A DNA stretch of 64,000 bases from Nocardia puris (GTDB taxonomy: Bacteria > Actinomycetota > Actinomycetes > Mycobacteriales > Mycobacteriaceae): assembly GCF_003315035.1 (NCBI RefSeq), contig NZ_QNRE01000001.1, positions 1-64,000 on the forward strand. The letters run 5' to 3'. The position numbers were made by a program, and so were the translations under genes. Of this stretch, positions 8,888 to 16,680 are shown in pieces. The notes under the pieces are model-generated. The model was not told the origin of the DNA and made no database searches. It was given only the letters and a program-made list of their open reading frames with translations. Numbering within the stretch: the first letter of the stretch is position 1; each line of letters begins with the position of its first letter.

Positions 8888-9887
8888 TGGTGAAATAGGT
8901 CGACCAGTCGGGCTCCGCCGTCAGCGGTGAGCCGTCGGGCCCGTTCAGCAGACCACCCCGGTACAGGAAGCCGGAATTGGCCGCCCACTGCGCCTGCGTC
9001 TGGGTGCCCACCCGGCCGTCGGCGTCCTTCATGAACTGCTCGGCCAGCATGCGCTGACTCTCGAAGACCAGCTTCTCGTCGTTGAACGCACCGGGATTGG
9101 CGTCGATGAGATCCTGAGCCGCCGCGTCGGGGTTGTCGGCGGCGAACTGGTAGCCGCGCTGCAACGCTTGCACGAACTGCCGCGCGCGCTCGGGATTCGC
9201 CGCGAGCCAGTCCTCGTTGGCGTCGATCACGATGGCGTAGGCGTCGGGGAAGCCGAAATCCGTGTAGCGGAAGTACTTCATGGGCGTGCCGTGGTGCTCG
9301 GCTTCGATGCCCTCCCACGCCAGGTAGGAGACGGTGAAGTCGGCCTTGCCGGAGTAGACCGCCTCGTAGGCCGACGATCCCAGCGTCACCGACGTGAAAT
9401 CGCCGGTGCCGCCGTCGTTGCGGATGACCTGTTGCAGCGCTTCCTTCTCCCCCGGATCGCCGAAGCCCGCGTACGTCTTGCCGTCGAGGTCCTTCGGGCT
9501 CGCGATGTCGGCGCGGTCGGCCCGCACACCGATCCCGGTCGCCCAGTGCTGCAAGGGGGCGAGCACCGACTTCGTGCGCGCCCCCGCCGCGCGGGCGAAC
9601 GTCGCCGAATTGTGCGTGCTGATACCGAATTCCGCGTTCCCGGCGTCGATCACGGTGCCGACCGAGGTGTTGTTGTACGGCAGGACCTGCACGTCCAGCC
9701 CCGCTTCGGCGAAGTAGCCGCGCTGCAGGGCGACGTAGAGCCCCGAGTGGTTGGTGTTCGGCGTCCAGTCGAGCGCGAAGCGGATGGTGTCGCCGGAATC
9801 CGATCCCGAACCGCAGGCGGTGAGCGCCGAGAGCAGCGCGACACCGGTGACGACGACCGCGAGCGCGCGGCGCAGGCGACCGGTCAT
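8865..9887 (-). CDS. thiY: ABC transporter substrate-binding lipoprotein, NMT1/THI5-like (ThiY-like)
   Basis: A 340-residue lipoprotein. The signal ends in the lipobox LTAC (Cys near residue 25). The mature part starts with IRFALDWTPNTNHSGLYVAL, the hallmark of NMT1/THI5 and ThiY proteins that bind pyrimidine precursors of thiamine. The ATG at 9887 overlaps the TenA stop by 4 nt (ATGA), which fixes the start; a longer in-frame extension is antisense-like arginine-rich sequence inside tenA. By analogy with Bacillus ThiY the ligand could be N-formyl-4-amino-5-aminomethyl-2-methylpyrimidine or HMP. Confidence 0.9.
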   Translation of the reverse strand: MTGRLRRALAVVVTGVALLSALTACGSGSDSGDTIRFALDWTPNTNHSGLYVALQRGYFAEAGLDVQVLPYNNTSVGTVIDAGNAEFGISTHNSATFARAAGARTKSVLAPLQHWATGIGVRADRADIASPKDLDGKTYAGFGDPGEKEALQQVIRNDGGTGDFTSVTLGSSAYEAVYSGKADFTVSYLAWEGIEAEHHGTPMKYFRYTDFGFPDAYAIVIDANEDWLAANPERARQFVQALQRGYQFAADNPDAAAQDLIDANPGAFNDEKLVFESQRMLAEQFMKDADGRVGTQTQAQWAANSGFLYRGGLLNGPDGSPLTAEPDWSTYFTNEYLGNP

Positions 9888-10588
9888 GACGCGGGCCAGG
9901 GCTGCGGATGCAGGGCGGTGTCCCAGAACATCAGTTCGTAGCGGGTGGCGATCGTGAACGCCGTCGCCATCGCGTCCCGGTCCCGCTCGCTCGCCGACTC
10001 GGCGGCCTCGTCGACCAGTGCGCGGGCGGTGACCGCGGAGTTCTGGAACTCCTCGGCGCCGTAGGTGGTGACCCACCGCGCGTACGGGTGGTCCGGATCG
10101 GCGGCGATCACCTTCGCGGCGCTCTCGGCCAGGTCGCGGCCCACCTCGGCGTAGATCCAGAAGCACGGCAGCGCCGCCGCCGCGGCCACCGCGTACGACT
10201 CGGTCGCGGCGGTCGCGATCAGATACGACACGTAGGCCAGGCAGGTCTGCGAATGCTCCGGCTCACCCTCGCGCGGGGGCAGCGCTCCCCCGTTGAGCAG
10301 TTCGTCGTGCATCGTGGATTCGACGGCGGCCGCCGTGGCCGACGAGGTCGCCCAGAACGCGGCAGTCCGCGGATCGGGCGATTTCGAGGCCAGGATCGCC
10401 AGCGCCTTCGAATACGCGGTCAGGTACAGCGAATCCTGTTCGATGTAGGTGCGGAACACCTCGGGCGGCAGCGTGCCGTCGCCGAGGCGGCGCAGGAATT
10501 CGAGTTCCTCGATGGCGACCCGCAGGTCCTTCGTGCGGTCCCAGAGCTGGTCGGTGAACCGACCGGTGTTCGTCGTAGAGGCGTACAA
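9884..10588 (-). CDS. tenA: TenA/thiaminase II family aminopyrimidine aminohydrolase
   Basis: A 234-residue TenA protein. It has the all-helical heme-oxygenase-like fold signatures FRTYIEQDSLYLTAYSKALA, the YVSYL helix, ALPCFWIYAEVG and the C-terminal ELMFWDTAL. TenA hydrolyses aminopyrimidines from degraded thiamine to HMP for reuse. The best start is TTG at 10588: the AAGGGA that closes the TPP riboswitch lies about 10 nt upstream as its ribosome-binding site, while the ATG inside the riboswitch end (10599) is out of frame. It is the first gene of the tenA-thiY-thiX-thiZ operon and should be silenced by TPP. Confidence 0.92.
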   Translation of the reverse strand: MYASTTNTGRFTDQLWDRTKDLRVAIEELEFLRRLGDGTLPPEVFRTYIEQDSLYLTAYSKALAILASKSPDPRTAAFWATSSATAAAVESTMHDELLNGGALPPREGEPEHSQTCLAYVSYLIATAATESYAVAAAAALPCFWIYAEVGRDLAESAAKVIAADPDHPYARWVTTYGAEEFQNSAVTARALVDEAAESASERDRDAMATAFTIATRYELMFWDTALHPQPWPAS

Positions 10589-10593
10589 CGCCG

Positions 10594-10675
10594 TGACATC
10601 CCTTCGTCAGTATTACCTGAACAGGTTCGGCGGGTGTGTTCTCAGCCTCGCGGACGCGAAGCACCCCGTGTCCAC
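10594..10675 (-). promoter_or_regulatory. TPP riboswitch (THI box)
   Basis: On the minus strand the leader contains the core blocks of the thiamine pyrophosphate aptamer in order: CGGGGTGC, GGCTGAGAACACACCCG, GAACCTG, then GGTAATACTGACGAAGGGA. These match the THI-box consensus (CUGAGA, ACCCG, GAACCUGAUC, GGNUAAUACCNGCGNAGGGA). The AAGGGA at its 3' end is also the likely ribosome-binding site of tenA, which points to translational control: TPP binding would hide the site. The operon it controls (tenA and pyrimidine uptake) fits exactly. Confidence 0.95.
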
Positions 10676-10780
10676 TGCCGACCATAGCAGTGCCGATCCG
10701 GACGAAGGGGACCTACGTCCGGCCCTCCGCCGCCGCACACGGCCCGGAAAGTACCGCTGGTCACAGTCCGCTCCCAGGCA

Positions 10781-10799
10781 TTAGGCAAGGCTTTCCTGC
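10781..10799 (+). promoter_or_regulatory. candidate IdeR/DtxR iron box
   Basis: TTAGGCAAGGCTTTCCTGC matches 13 of 19 positions of the IdeR consensus TTAGGTTAGGCTAACCTAA, including the conserved TTAGG and AGGCT blocks and CCT. It ends 65 bp before the GTG of the ABC transporter gene. A TACACT -10 at 10816-10821 with a TTTCCT -35 inside the box (spacer 18) would place the repressor over the promoter. Confidence 0.6.
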
Positions 10800-10864
10800 A
10801 TCCGCGCGCACTGGATACACTGCGCGATGACTACCCACCCGAAACGATGCGTAGGGGTTCCTCT

Positions 10865-12682
10865 GTGCCCGAAGACAGCCTGACCGGCGACCGTCCCGAG
10901 ACGGTCGCCGACCCGAAACAGGCCAAACAAGCCGAGAAGGCGGCGCGCGCCGCGATCCTCGCCCCCGTACGCGGGCGCCTGGCGATCGCCAGCGCGATCG
11001 TGTTCGCCTCCGCGGTGTGCGCGGTGCTGCCCTTCGTCCTCATCGTCGAGGCCGCCCGGCGGCTGCTCGACGGCGACACCACCGCCGTGTGGCAGCCGGT
11101 GCTGGTGGCGCTGATCCTGCTCGGCCTGCGCGGCATGCTCTACTCCGGCGCGCTGCTGTGGACCCACGTCATCGACGCCGACAACCAGCTGCACCTGCGC
11201 CAGTCGCTGGCCGACAAGCTGCGCCGGGTGCCGCTGGGCTGGTTCGGCGCGCGCACCTCGGGTGAGGTCAAGAAGCTCCTCCAGGACGACGTGGAGGCGA
11301 TCCACTACCTGGTCGCCCACGCGCAGATGGAGTTCACCGCGGCCATCGTCACGCCGCTGCTCACCCTGGGCTACCTGTTCCTCGTCGATTGGCGGCTCGC
11401 GCTCGCGCTGCTGGCGCCGCTGGCCCTCTACGGCGTGGCGCTCGGGGCGATGATGGGCCGCAACTACGACGAGAAGATGCGCGAGTACACCGAGTGGGAG
11501 AAGCGCTCGGAATCGGCGACGGTCGAATTCGTCGACGGCATCCAGGTGGTGCGGGCGTTCGGTCAGGCCCGCCGCGCCCACACCCGCTACCGCGAGGCGG
11601 TCGAGGGTTTCACCGACTACTTCAAGGCGTGGGCGACGCCGATGACGCGGATCGAAGCGTCGGCGAGCCTGCTGCTCAACCCGGTGTTCCTCATGGTGGT
11701 CGTGCTGGCCGTCGGCCTGCCGCTGGTCTCGGGCGGCATGTCCGCGCTGGACCTGCTGCCGTTCCTGCTGCTGGGCCTGGGCCTGGGCACCACGGTGCTC
11801 ACGGTCGGCTACTCGGCGCAGTCGCTGCGCCAGGCCGACGCGGCCTGCCTGCGGCTCCACGAGCAGATGCAGGTCGCCGAACTCGAGGAGATCGACCCGG
11901 TCGACGCGCAGGTCGTGGAGCCGGGGAAGGTCGTGTTCGAGGACGTGCAATTCGGCTACCACGAGGGCCACGACGTGCTGAAGGGCGTGTCGGCGACGCT
12001 GCGGCCGGGCACCATCACCGCGCTGGTGGGGCCGAGCGGGTCCGGCAAGTCCACGATGGCGAAGCTGCTGCCGCGCTTCCACGACGTCACGCGGGGCCGC
12101 ATCACCATCGACGGCCAGGACATCCGTTCGATGCCGCAGGAGGACCTGTACCGGCTCGTGTCGTTCGTGTTCCAGGACGTGCGCCTGCTGCACGACACGG
12201 TGCGCGCGAACCTGGCGCTGGCGCGGCCCGACGCGAGCGCCGAGGAGATCGAACGCGTCGCCCGCGCGGCCCAGATCCACGACCGCATCCTGGAACTCCC
12301 GCGCGGCTACGACTCGGTGATCGGCGACGACGCGCGACTGTCCGGCGGTGAGGCGCAACGACTCTCGATCGCGCGGGCACTGCTGGCCGACGCGCCGATC
12401 CTGGTGCTGGACGAGGCCACCGCGTTCGCCGATCCGGAATCGGAGGCGGCGATCCAGGACGCCCTGGCCGAACTGGTGGCCCGGCGCACCGTGCTGGTGA
12501 TCGCGCACCGCCTGCACACCATCACCGGTGTCGACGAACTGCTGGTCCTCGAGGACGGCAAGCTGGTCGAGCGGGGCACGCACGACGAACTGCTCGCGGC
12601 CGGCGGAACCTACCGCGGGCTGTGGGACGCGAACGAGGCCGCGGTCCGCGACCTCGGCGAAATCGAGGGAGCCGCACGATGA
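10865..12682 (+). CDS. ABC transporter, fused permease/ATPase (iron-regulated half, IrtA/YbtP-like)
   Basis: A 605-residue half transporter. Six-TM exporter-type membrane domain (residues about 30-310; SARAVCAVLPFVLIVEAARRL-like TM1 region, then WTHVIDADNQLHLRQSL) is followed by an ATPase with Walker A GPSGSGKST, signature LSGGEAQR, Walker B ILVLDEATAF and the H-loop IAHRL. GTG at 10865 is preferred over ATG at 10847 because TAGGGG lies 7 nt before it. The next gene overlaps by 4 nt and is a second half, so they form a heterodimer. An IdeR-like box upstream suggests siderophore or iron uptake as for IrtAB/YbtPQ, but no FAD-binding siderophore-reductase domain is present. Export of a metabolite is the alternative. 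Confidence 0.85.
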   Translation: MPEDSLTGDRPETVADPKQAKQAEKAARAAILAPVRGRLAIASAIVFASAVCAVLPFVLIVEAARRLLDGDTTAVWQPVLVALILLGLRGMLYSGALLWTHVIDADNQLHLRQSLADKLRRVPLGWFGARTSGEVKKLLQDDVEAIHYLVAHAQMEFTAAIVTPLLTLGYLFLVDWRLALALLAPLALYGVALGAMMGRNYDEKMREYTEWEKRSESATVEFVDGIQVVRAFGQARRAHTRYREAVEGFTDYFKAWATPMTRIEASASLLLNPVFLMVVVLAVGLPLVSGGMSALDLLPFLLLGLGLGTTVLTVGYSAQSLRQADAACLRLHEQMQVAELEEIDPVDAQVVEPGKVVFEDVQFGYHEGHDVLKGVSATLRPGTITALVGPSGSGKSTMAKLLPRFHDVTRGRITIDGQDIRSMPQEDLYRLVSFVFQDVRLLHDTVRANLALARPDASAEEIERVARAAQIHDRILELPRGYDSVIGDDARLSGGEAQRLSIARALLADAPILVLDEATAFADPESEAAIQDALAELVARRTVLVIAHRLHTITGVDELLVLEDGKLVERGTHDELLAAGGTYRGLWDANEAAVRDLGEIEGAAR

Positions 12683-14415
12683 TCCGCCAGATCACCCGCC
12701 TGGTGCCCGAAGAGCACCGGCCCCTGCTCCCCCGCTACGGCGCCGCACTGGTGGTGCTCTCGGTCGCGCAGGGCATCGCCTACGTGCTGCTCGCGCCGCT
12801 GCTCGAGGACGTCTTCGCCGACCGGCTCGACCGCGCGGGCTGGTGGCTCGCCGGCATCGTGGCGGCCTACCTGGTGGTGGCCGCCGCCAGCTTCCTGCAA
12901 GCCCAGATCGGCCTGCGCATCGGCGTCGCCCTGATGCGGCACCTGCAGATGCGCCTCGGCGACCACCTGGGCGCCATGCCGCTGGGCGCGTTCGGCCCGT
13001 CCACCTCGGGCCAGGCCTCGCGCCTGATCACCTCCAGCACCCGCGAGGTGATGGGCGTGTTCGCGCACCTGCTCACGCCGCTGGTCACCGCCGTGCTGGT
13101 GCCCGCCACGGTCGCCGTCGGCATGCTGTTCATCGACTGGCGGATCTCGCTGGCCATGGTGGCCAGCGCGCCCGTGCTCTACTTCGTGAACAAGTGGGGC
13201 GGCTCGCTCTACGCGCACGCCACCGTCGGCCAGCACCAGGCCGCCGCCGAGGCCAATTCGCGGGTCATCGAATTCGCCCAGGCGCAACCGGTGTTGCGGG
13301 CGTTCGGCGCCGACGACTCCGGCACGCGGCAGCTGCGCACGGCGCTGCGCGAACAGGGCGAGGCCACCCGGCGCTCCATCTGGGCGTCGGTGCCCGGCCT
13401 GGTGATCTTCTCGTTCGTGGTGCAGTTGACGTTCATTCCGCTGGTGTGGCTGGTGATCTCGCTGTCGACGTCCGGCGATATCTCGGTGCCGGTCGCGATC
13501 GCGCTGATCGCCGTGAGCTCCCGGTTCGTCGAGCCCCTGAACCAGGCGGCCGAGCTGTCGACCGCCATCCGGCGCGCGATGGTCGCGGTGAACAAGATCA
13601 ACAAGTTCCTCGACACCCCGGTCGTCGCCGAGCCGGCCGAGCCCGCGGAACCCGCCGACGCCGGCGTGCGATTCGAGGACGTCAAGTTCGGCTACCGGCC
13701 GGAAGAGCCGGTGCTGCAAGGGGTCTCGTTCGAGGCGCCCGCCGGCACCACCACGGCGATCGTCGGGCCCAGCGGAGCGGGCAAGACCACCGTGTTGCGT
13801 CTGGCCGCGCGGTTCTACGACACGAACGCGGGGCGCATCCTGCTCGGCGACCGCGACGTGCGCGACCTGACCTCGGAAACGCTGCTGAACCAGGTCTCGC
13901 TGGTCTTCCAGGACGTGTACCTGTTCGACCAGACCGTGCTGGACAACATCCGCGTGGGACGGCCCGACGCCACCGACGAGGAGGTGCTCGAGGCCGCCCG
14001 CACCGCGCGGGTGGACGAGATCGCCGCGCGGCTCCCCGACGGCTGGGACACCCGGGTCGGCGAGGGCGGCACCGCGCTGTCGGGCGGTGAGCGCCAGCGC
14101 ATCTCGATCGCGCGGGCCCTGCTCAAGAACGCGCCCGTCGTGCTCCTGGACGAGGCGACCAGCGCCCTGGACCCGCAGAACGAGGCCGCCGTCGTGCGCG
14201 GCATCCGCGAACTCACCCAGGGCAGAACCGTCCTCGTGGTCGCCCACCGCCTCCCCACCATCCGCCACGCCGACCAGATCCTCTTCCTCGACGAGGGCGG
14301 CATCGTGGAACGCGGTACCCACGACGAACTCCTCGAAGCCGGCGGGCGCTACGCGGCGTTCTGGTCCGAGCGCACCCGCGCGGCCGGATGGAGGCTCACC
14401 GCCGCCCGCGGCTGA
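12679..14415 (+). CDS. ABC transporter, fused permease/ATPase (second half, IrtB/YbtQ-like)
   Basis: A 578-residue partner of the preceding half transporter, started at the ATG in an ATGA overlap (12679). Six TM segments occupy about residues 15-300, with conserved SRVIEFAQAQPVLRAFGAD in the coupling region. The ATPase has Walker A GPSGAGKTT, signature LSGGERQR, Walker B VVLLDEATSALD and H-loop VAHRL. Both halves keep the catalytic Glu after Walker B, so both sites look competent. Function is taken from the pair and the upstream iron box. Confidence 0.87.
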   Translation: MIRQITRLVPEEHRPLLPRYGAALVVLSVAQGIAYVLLAPLLEDVFADRLDRAGWWLAGIVAAYLVVAAASFLQAQIGLRIGVALMRHLQMRLGDHLGAMPLGAFGPSTSGQASRLITSSTREVMGVFAHLLTPLVTAVLVPATVAVGMLFIDWRISLAMVASAPVLYFVNKWGGSLYAHATVGQHQAAAEANSRVIEFAQAQPVLRAFGADDSGTRQLRTALREQGEATRRSIWASVPGLVIFSFVVQLTFIPLVWLVISLSTSGDISVPVAIALIAVSSRFVEPLNQAAELSTAIRRAMVAVNKINKFLDTPVVAEPAEPAEPADAGVRFEDVKFGYRPEEPVLQGVSFEAPAGTTTAIVGPSGAGKTTVLRLAARFYDTNAGRILLGDRDVRDLTSETLLNQVSLVFQDVYLFDQTVLDNIRVGRPDATDEEVLEAARTARVDEIAARLPDGWDTRVGEGGTALSGGERQRISIARALLKNAPVVLLDEATSALDPQNEAAVVRGIRELTQGRTVLVVAHRLPTIRHADQILFLDEGGIVERGTHDELLEAGGRYAAFWSERTRAAGWRLTAARG

Positions 14416-14492
14416 GATCGGTTATCCCGGCGAGTCCCCCAGGGCTTCGAGCGCTGATGCGCTTGTCGCCCACGGGAATTCGTCGCATTGGG

Positions 14493-14521
14493 GTGCGGGC
14501 CGAGCGTCGCTCGGCCCGCAC
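14493..14521. terminator. bidirectional hairpin terminator
   Basis: A perfect stem, GTGCGGGCCGAG pairing with CTCGGCCCGCAC around a 5-nt CGTCG loop, lies midway between the convergent ends of the ABC transporter operon and the DUF1772 gene. No U run follows. Stability and position support a shared terminator. Confidence 0.7.
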
Positions 14522-14595
14522 TCCCGGGAAACACCGGCGCTCAACGCATTCCGGACCGCGCTCGCCCTACCTGTCGGCCGATCGCCGATCCGTGC

Positions 14596-15114
14596 TCATC
14601 GTCCGGCTCGGCCGCAGAGCCGGAGCGCTCGGGCGAGCGCGGCCAGCGCGGCGACGCAGAACACTGTCCGCACGAAATTGCCGATCACCCACGGGGTTTC
14701 GAAATCGTCCCGGGCTCGCGCGAGGTCGGTGGGCTCCGCGCGATCGATCGCCTCGTTGAGCGGAAGATGCAGCCCGCCGGTGATCGCCAGCACCACCATG
14801 TAGAGCAGGAGCGCGGCGACCGTCCAGTACAGCGCGGGTCCCGGCGCCCGCCACGCCACCAGCGCGGCGGCTACGGCCGTGAGCACGAGGGCGGCGGTGA
14901 AGAACAGGGGGAACACCGGGTTCTCGTTGAACCGCTGCGTGATCAGGACGAACGTCTCGTCGTCCACGCCGGACAGGTTGGGCATCACCGCGGCCGAGAA
15001 CGTGAAGTTCAGGCCCGCCACGAGCGCCATGACCACCAGCGCGGCACCGAGCCCGAACCCGGCTCCCCCGCCGGTCGCGGCACGTACCGGAGTGTGGACT
15101 TGCTGGCTGGTCAT
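14596..15114 (-). CDS. DUF1772 (anthrone oxygenase-like) membrane protein
   Basis: A 172-residue protein with four hydrophobic segments, matching the DUF1772 family. After TM1 (GFGLGAALVVMALVAGLNFT) come FSAAVMPNLSGVDDETFVLI, and FNENPVFPLFF, then two central TMs, the LPLNEAIDRAEP loop and W-x-G-N-F-V-R-T in the last TM, all typical. Some members are anthrone oxygenases in polyketide clusters, but most are uncharacterised. The ATG at 15114 has GAGAGGGA upstream; longer in-frame versions run into the divergent AraC promoter region. It is probably controlled by that neighbouring AraC regulator. Confidence 0.8.
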   Translation of the reverse strand: MTSQQVHTPVRAATGGGAGFGLGAALVVMALVAGLNFTFSAAVMPNLSGVDDETFVLITQRFNENPVFPLFFTAALVLTAVAAALVAWRAPGPALYWTVAALLLYMVVLAITGGLHLPLNEAIDRAEPTDLARARDDFETPWVIGNFVRTVFCVAALAALARALRLCGRAGR

Positions 15115-15169
15115 CGGACTTCCCTCTCGTTCGGATCGGCTTCCTACATCCACTTTCCGCCACGAAGGG

Positions 15170-15211
15170 CGAACAACCAATGTTCGTTCATCGCTGATCC
15201 ATGCTTGTTCG
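15170..15211. promoter_or_regulatory. inverted CGAACA repeats in divergent promoter region
   Basis: CGAACA at 15170-15175 and TGTTCG at 15181-15186 form an inverted repeat with a 5-bp spacer. A further TTGTTCG half-site lies at 15205-15211. The set sits between the DUF1772 gene and the AraC-type regulator gene, so it is a candidate operator for that regulator. The call rests on symmetry and position only. Confidence 0.4.
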
Positions 15212-15257
15212 TCCACCGCGTCTGGACGATCGAGCACCACGCGAGCAGACTGAGCCC

Positions 15258-16238
15258 ATGCGCGGCGACGATCCCTGGACCACTTCCGACCCCCTGGGCG
15301 AGGCCCTGCATTTCCTGCGCATGTCGGGCACCTTCTACTGCCGGTCCGAGCTGACCGCGCCGTGGGGACTGCGTTTGTCTCCGGAGCCGGGGTCGATGTG
15401 GTTTCACGTCGTGAACACCGGGCGATGCTGGCTCGACGTCGACGGCCACGAGCCCCGCCAGTTGCAGCCCGGCGACTTCGCCCTCGTCCCCCACGGCGAG
15501 GGACACCTTTTGCTCAGCGAACCGGGATCACCCGCCGCACCAGTGGAACAGCTGCCCTACGACTACGCCAGCGACCGCTATGCGATCCTGCGCCACGGCG
15601 GCGGTGGCGCACCCACGGGTATCGTCTGCGGCACAGTGCGTTTCGGCCATCCGGCCGCGCGCGACCTGGTGGCGGCGCTGCCCCGCACCATCGTGGTGGA
15701 CGGCGCGCCGGACTCCCCGACCCCGGAATCGGAGTGGATGTACAGCACGCTGCGGCTCATCGCCGCCGAGGGCAGGCACCTGCGCCCCGGCGGCGAAGCG
15801 GTGATCACCCGGCTGTCGGACATTCTCGTCATCCAGGCCATCCGCGCGTGGATCGCCCGCGAGGGCGACCGCTCCGGCTGGCTGGCCGCGCTGCGCGACC
15901 CCCGCATCGGACACGCCCTCGCCCTCGTGCACCGCGACCCCGCCCGCCCGTGGTCGGTGGCGTCCCTGGCCCGCGAGACCGCCATGTCGCGCTCGGCGTT
16001 CGCGGCGCGGTTCACCGAACTGGTCGGCGAACCGGTCATGCGGTACGTCACGCGCTGGCGCATGCAAGTGGCACTGGACCTGCTCCGCCACGAAGACGTC
16101 GCCGTCACCCAACTGGCCGGCCGCCTCGGCTACGAATCCGAAGCCGCCTTCAGCCGCGCCTTCAAACGCACCCTCGGCGTCGCCCCGGGCGCGATCCGCC
16201 GCTCCCCCGAGTTGCCGGTATACGCGGCAATTACCTGA
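15258..16238 (+). CDS. AraC-family transcriptional regulator with cupin domain
   Basis: A 326-residue regulator. The N-terminal half is an AraC-binding-type cupin (residues about 10-170: WFHVVNTGRCWLDVDG, then LQPGDFALVPHGEGHLL, the metal-site-like strand). The C-terminal half is the double helix-turn-helix, with WSVASLARETAMSRSAFAARF as HTH1 and VTQLAGRLGYESEAAFSRAF as HTH2. ATG at 15258 is preferred, as upstream in-frame codons fall in the divergent promoter region. It diverges from the DUF1772 gene, its likely target; the inducer is unknown. Confidence 0.9.
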   Translation: MRGDDPWTTSDPLGEALHFLRMSGTFYCRSELTAPWGLRLSPEPGSMWFHVVNTGRCWLDVDGHEPRQLQPGDFALVPHGEGHLLLSEPGSPAAPVEQLPYDYASDRYAILRHGGGGAPTGIVCGTVRFGHPAARDLVAALPRTIVVDGAPDSPTPESEWMYSTLRLIAAEGRHLRPGGEAVITRLSDILVIQAIRAWIAREGDRSGWLAALRDPRIGHALALVHRDPARPWSVASLARETAMSRSAFAARFTELVGEPVMRYVTRWRMQVALDLLRHEDVAVTQLAGRLGYESEAAFSRAFKRTLGVAPGAIRRSPELPVYAAIT

Positions 16239-16680
16239 ATCCGCGGGCAGATTCGGTATCAACTCTTGACACCGGCAACACCCCAGGACGACCACGAGCA
16301 CCGCCGCCGCGCGACAATGCCGTCCATTCGATTTCGGCTGCCAGGCAACAACTCTCAATCGTTGCTTGCCCGGTTTCTGGTGATGACAGACCGTCGGCAC
16401 GGCATTGTTTCGGGACGAGGAGCGCACACGATGGCTGTTCGGTTCAAGCTCGGTTGGTACCCACCCGTGGTGGACGGCCCGCTGGGTAGAGAGTACGTCG
16501 GCTACATCCCACGTATGACCGAAGCGGCAGATTCTAACCGAAACCACTGGTCGGCGCGCCGGTGATCGCCGTTGTTCCCGTGATTGGTGCGGCCTGCGGG
16601 CCGATGTGAGACTCTGAGATTCGTTGCCCCGTGCCGGATTCGGCGCCCGCGCCGCTGCTCGCTCGACAGGATGACCGCGG
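16239..16680. other. intergenic region before glycan cluster
   Basis: About 440 bp without a convincing gene. It is less GC-rich in places than its flanks (for example 16320-16410). A 44-codon frame from ATG at 16431 has a good GACGAGGAG ribosome-binding site, but its product matches nothing I know. GCAAC/GTTGC arms around 16350 make a weak inverted repeat. The region may hold the promoter of the following regulator or remnants left by insertion of the cluster. Confidence 0.4.

Noticed and set aside
16431..16565. 44-codon frame with a good ribosome-binding site before the XRE-TPR gene
   Set aside because: Start context is good but the product matches nothing and no second line of evidence exists.
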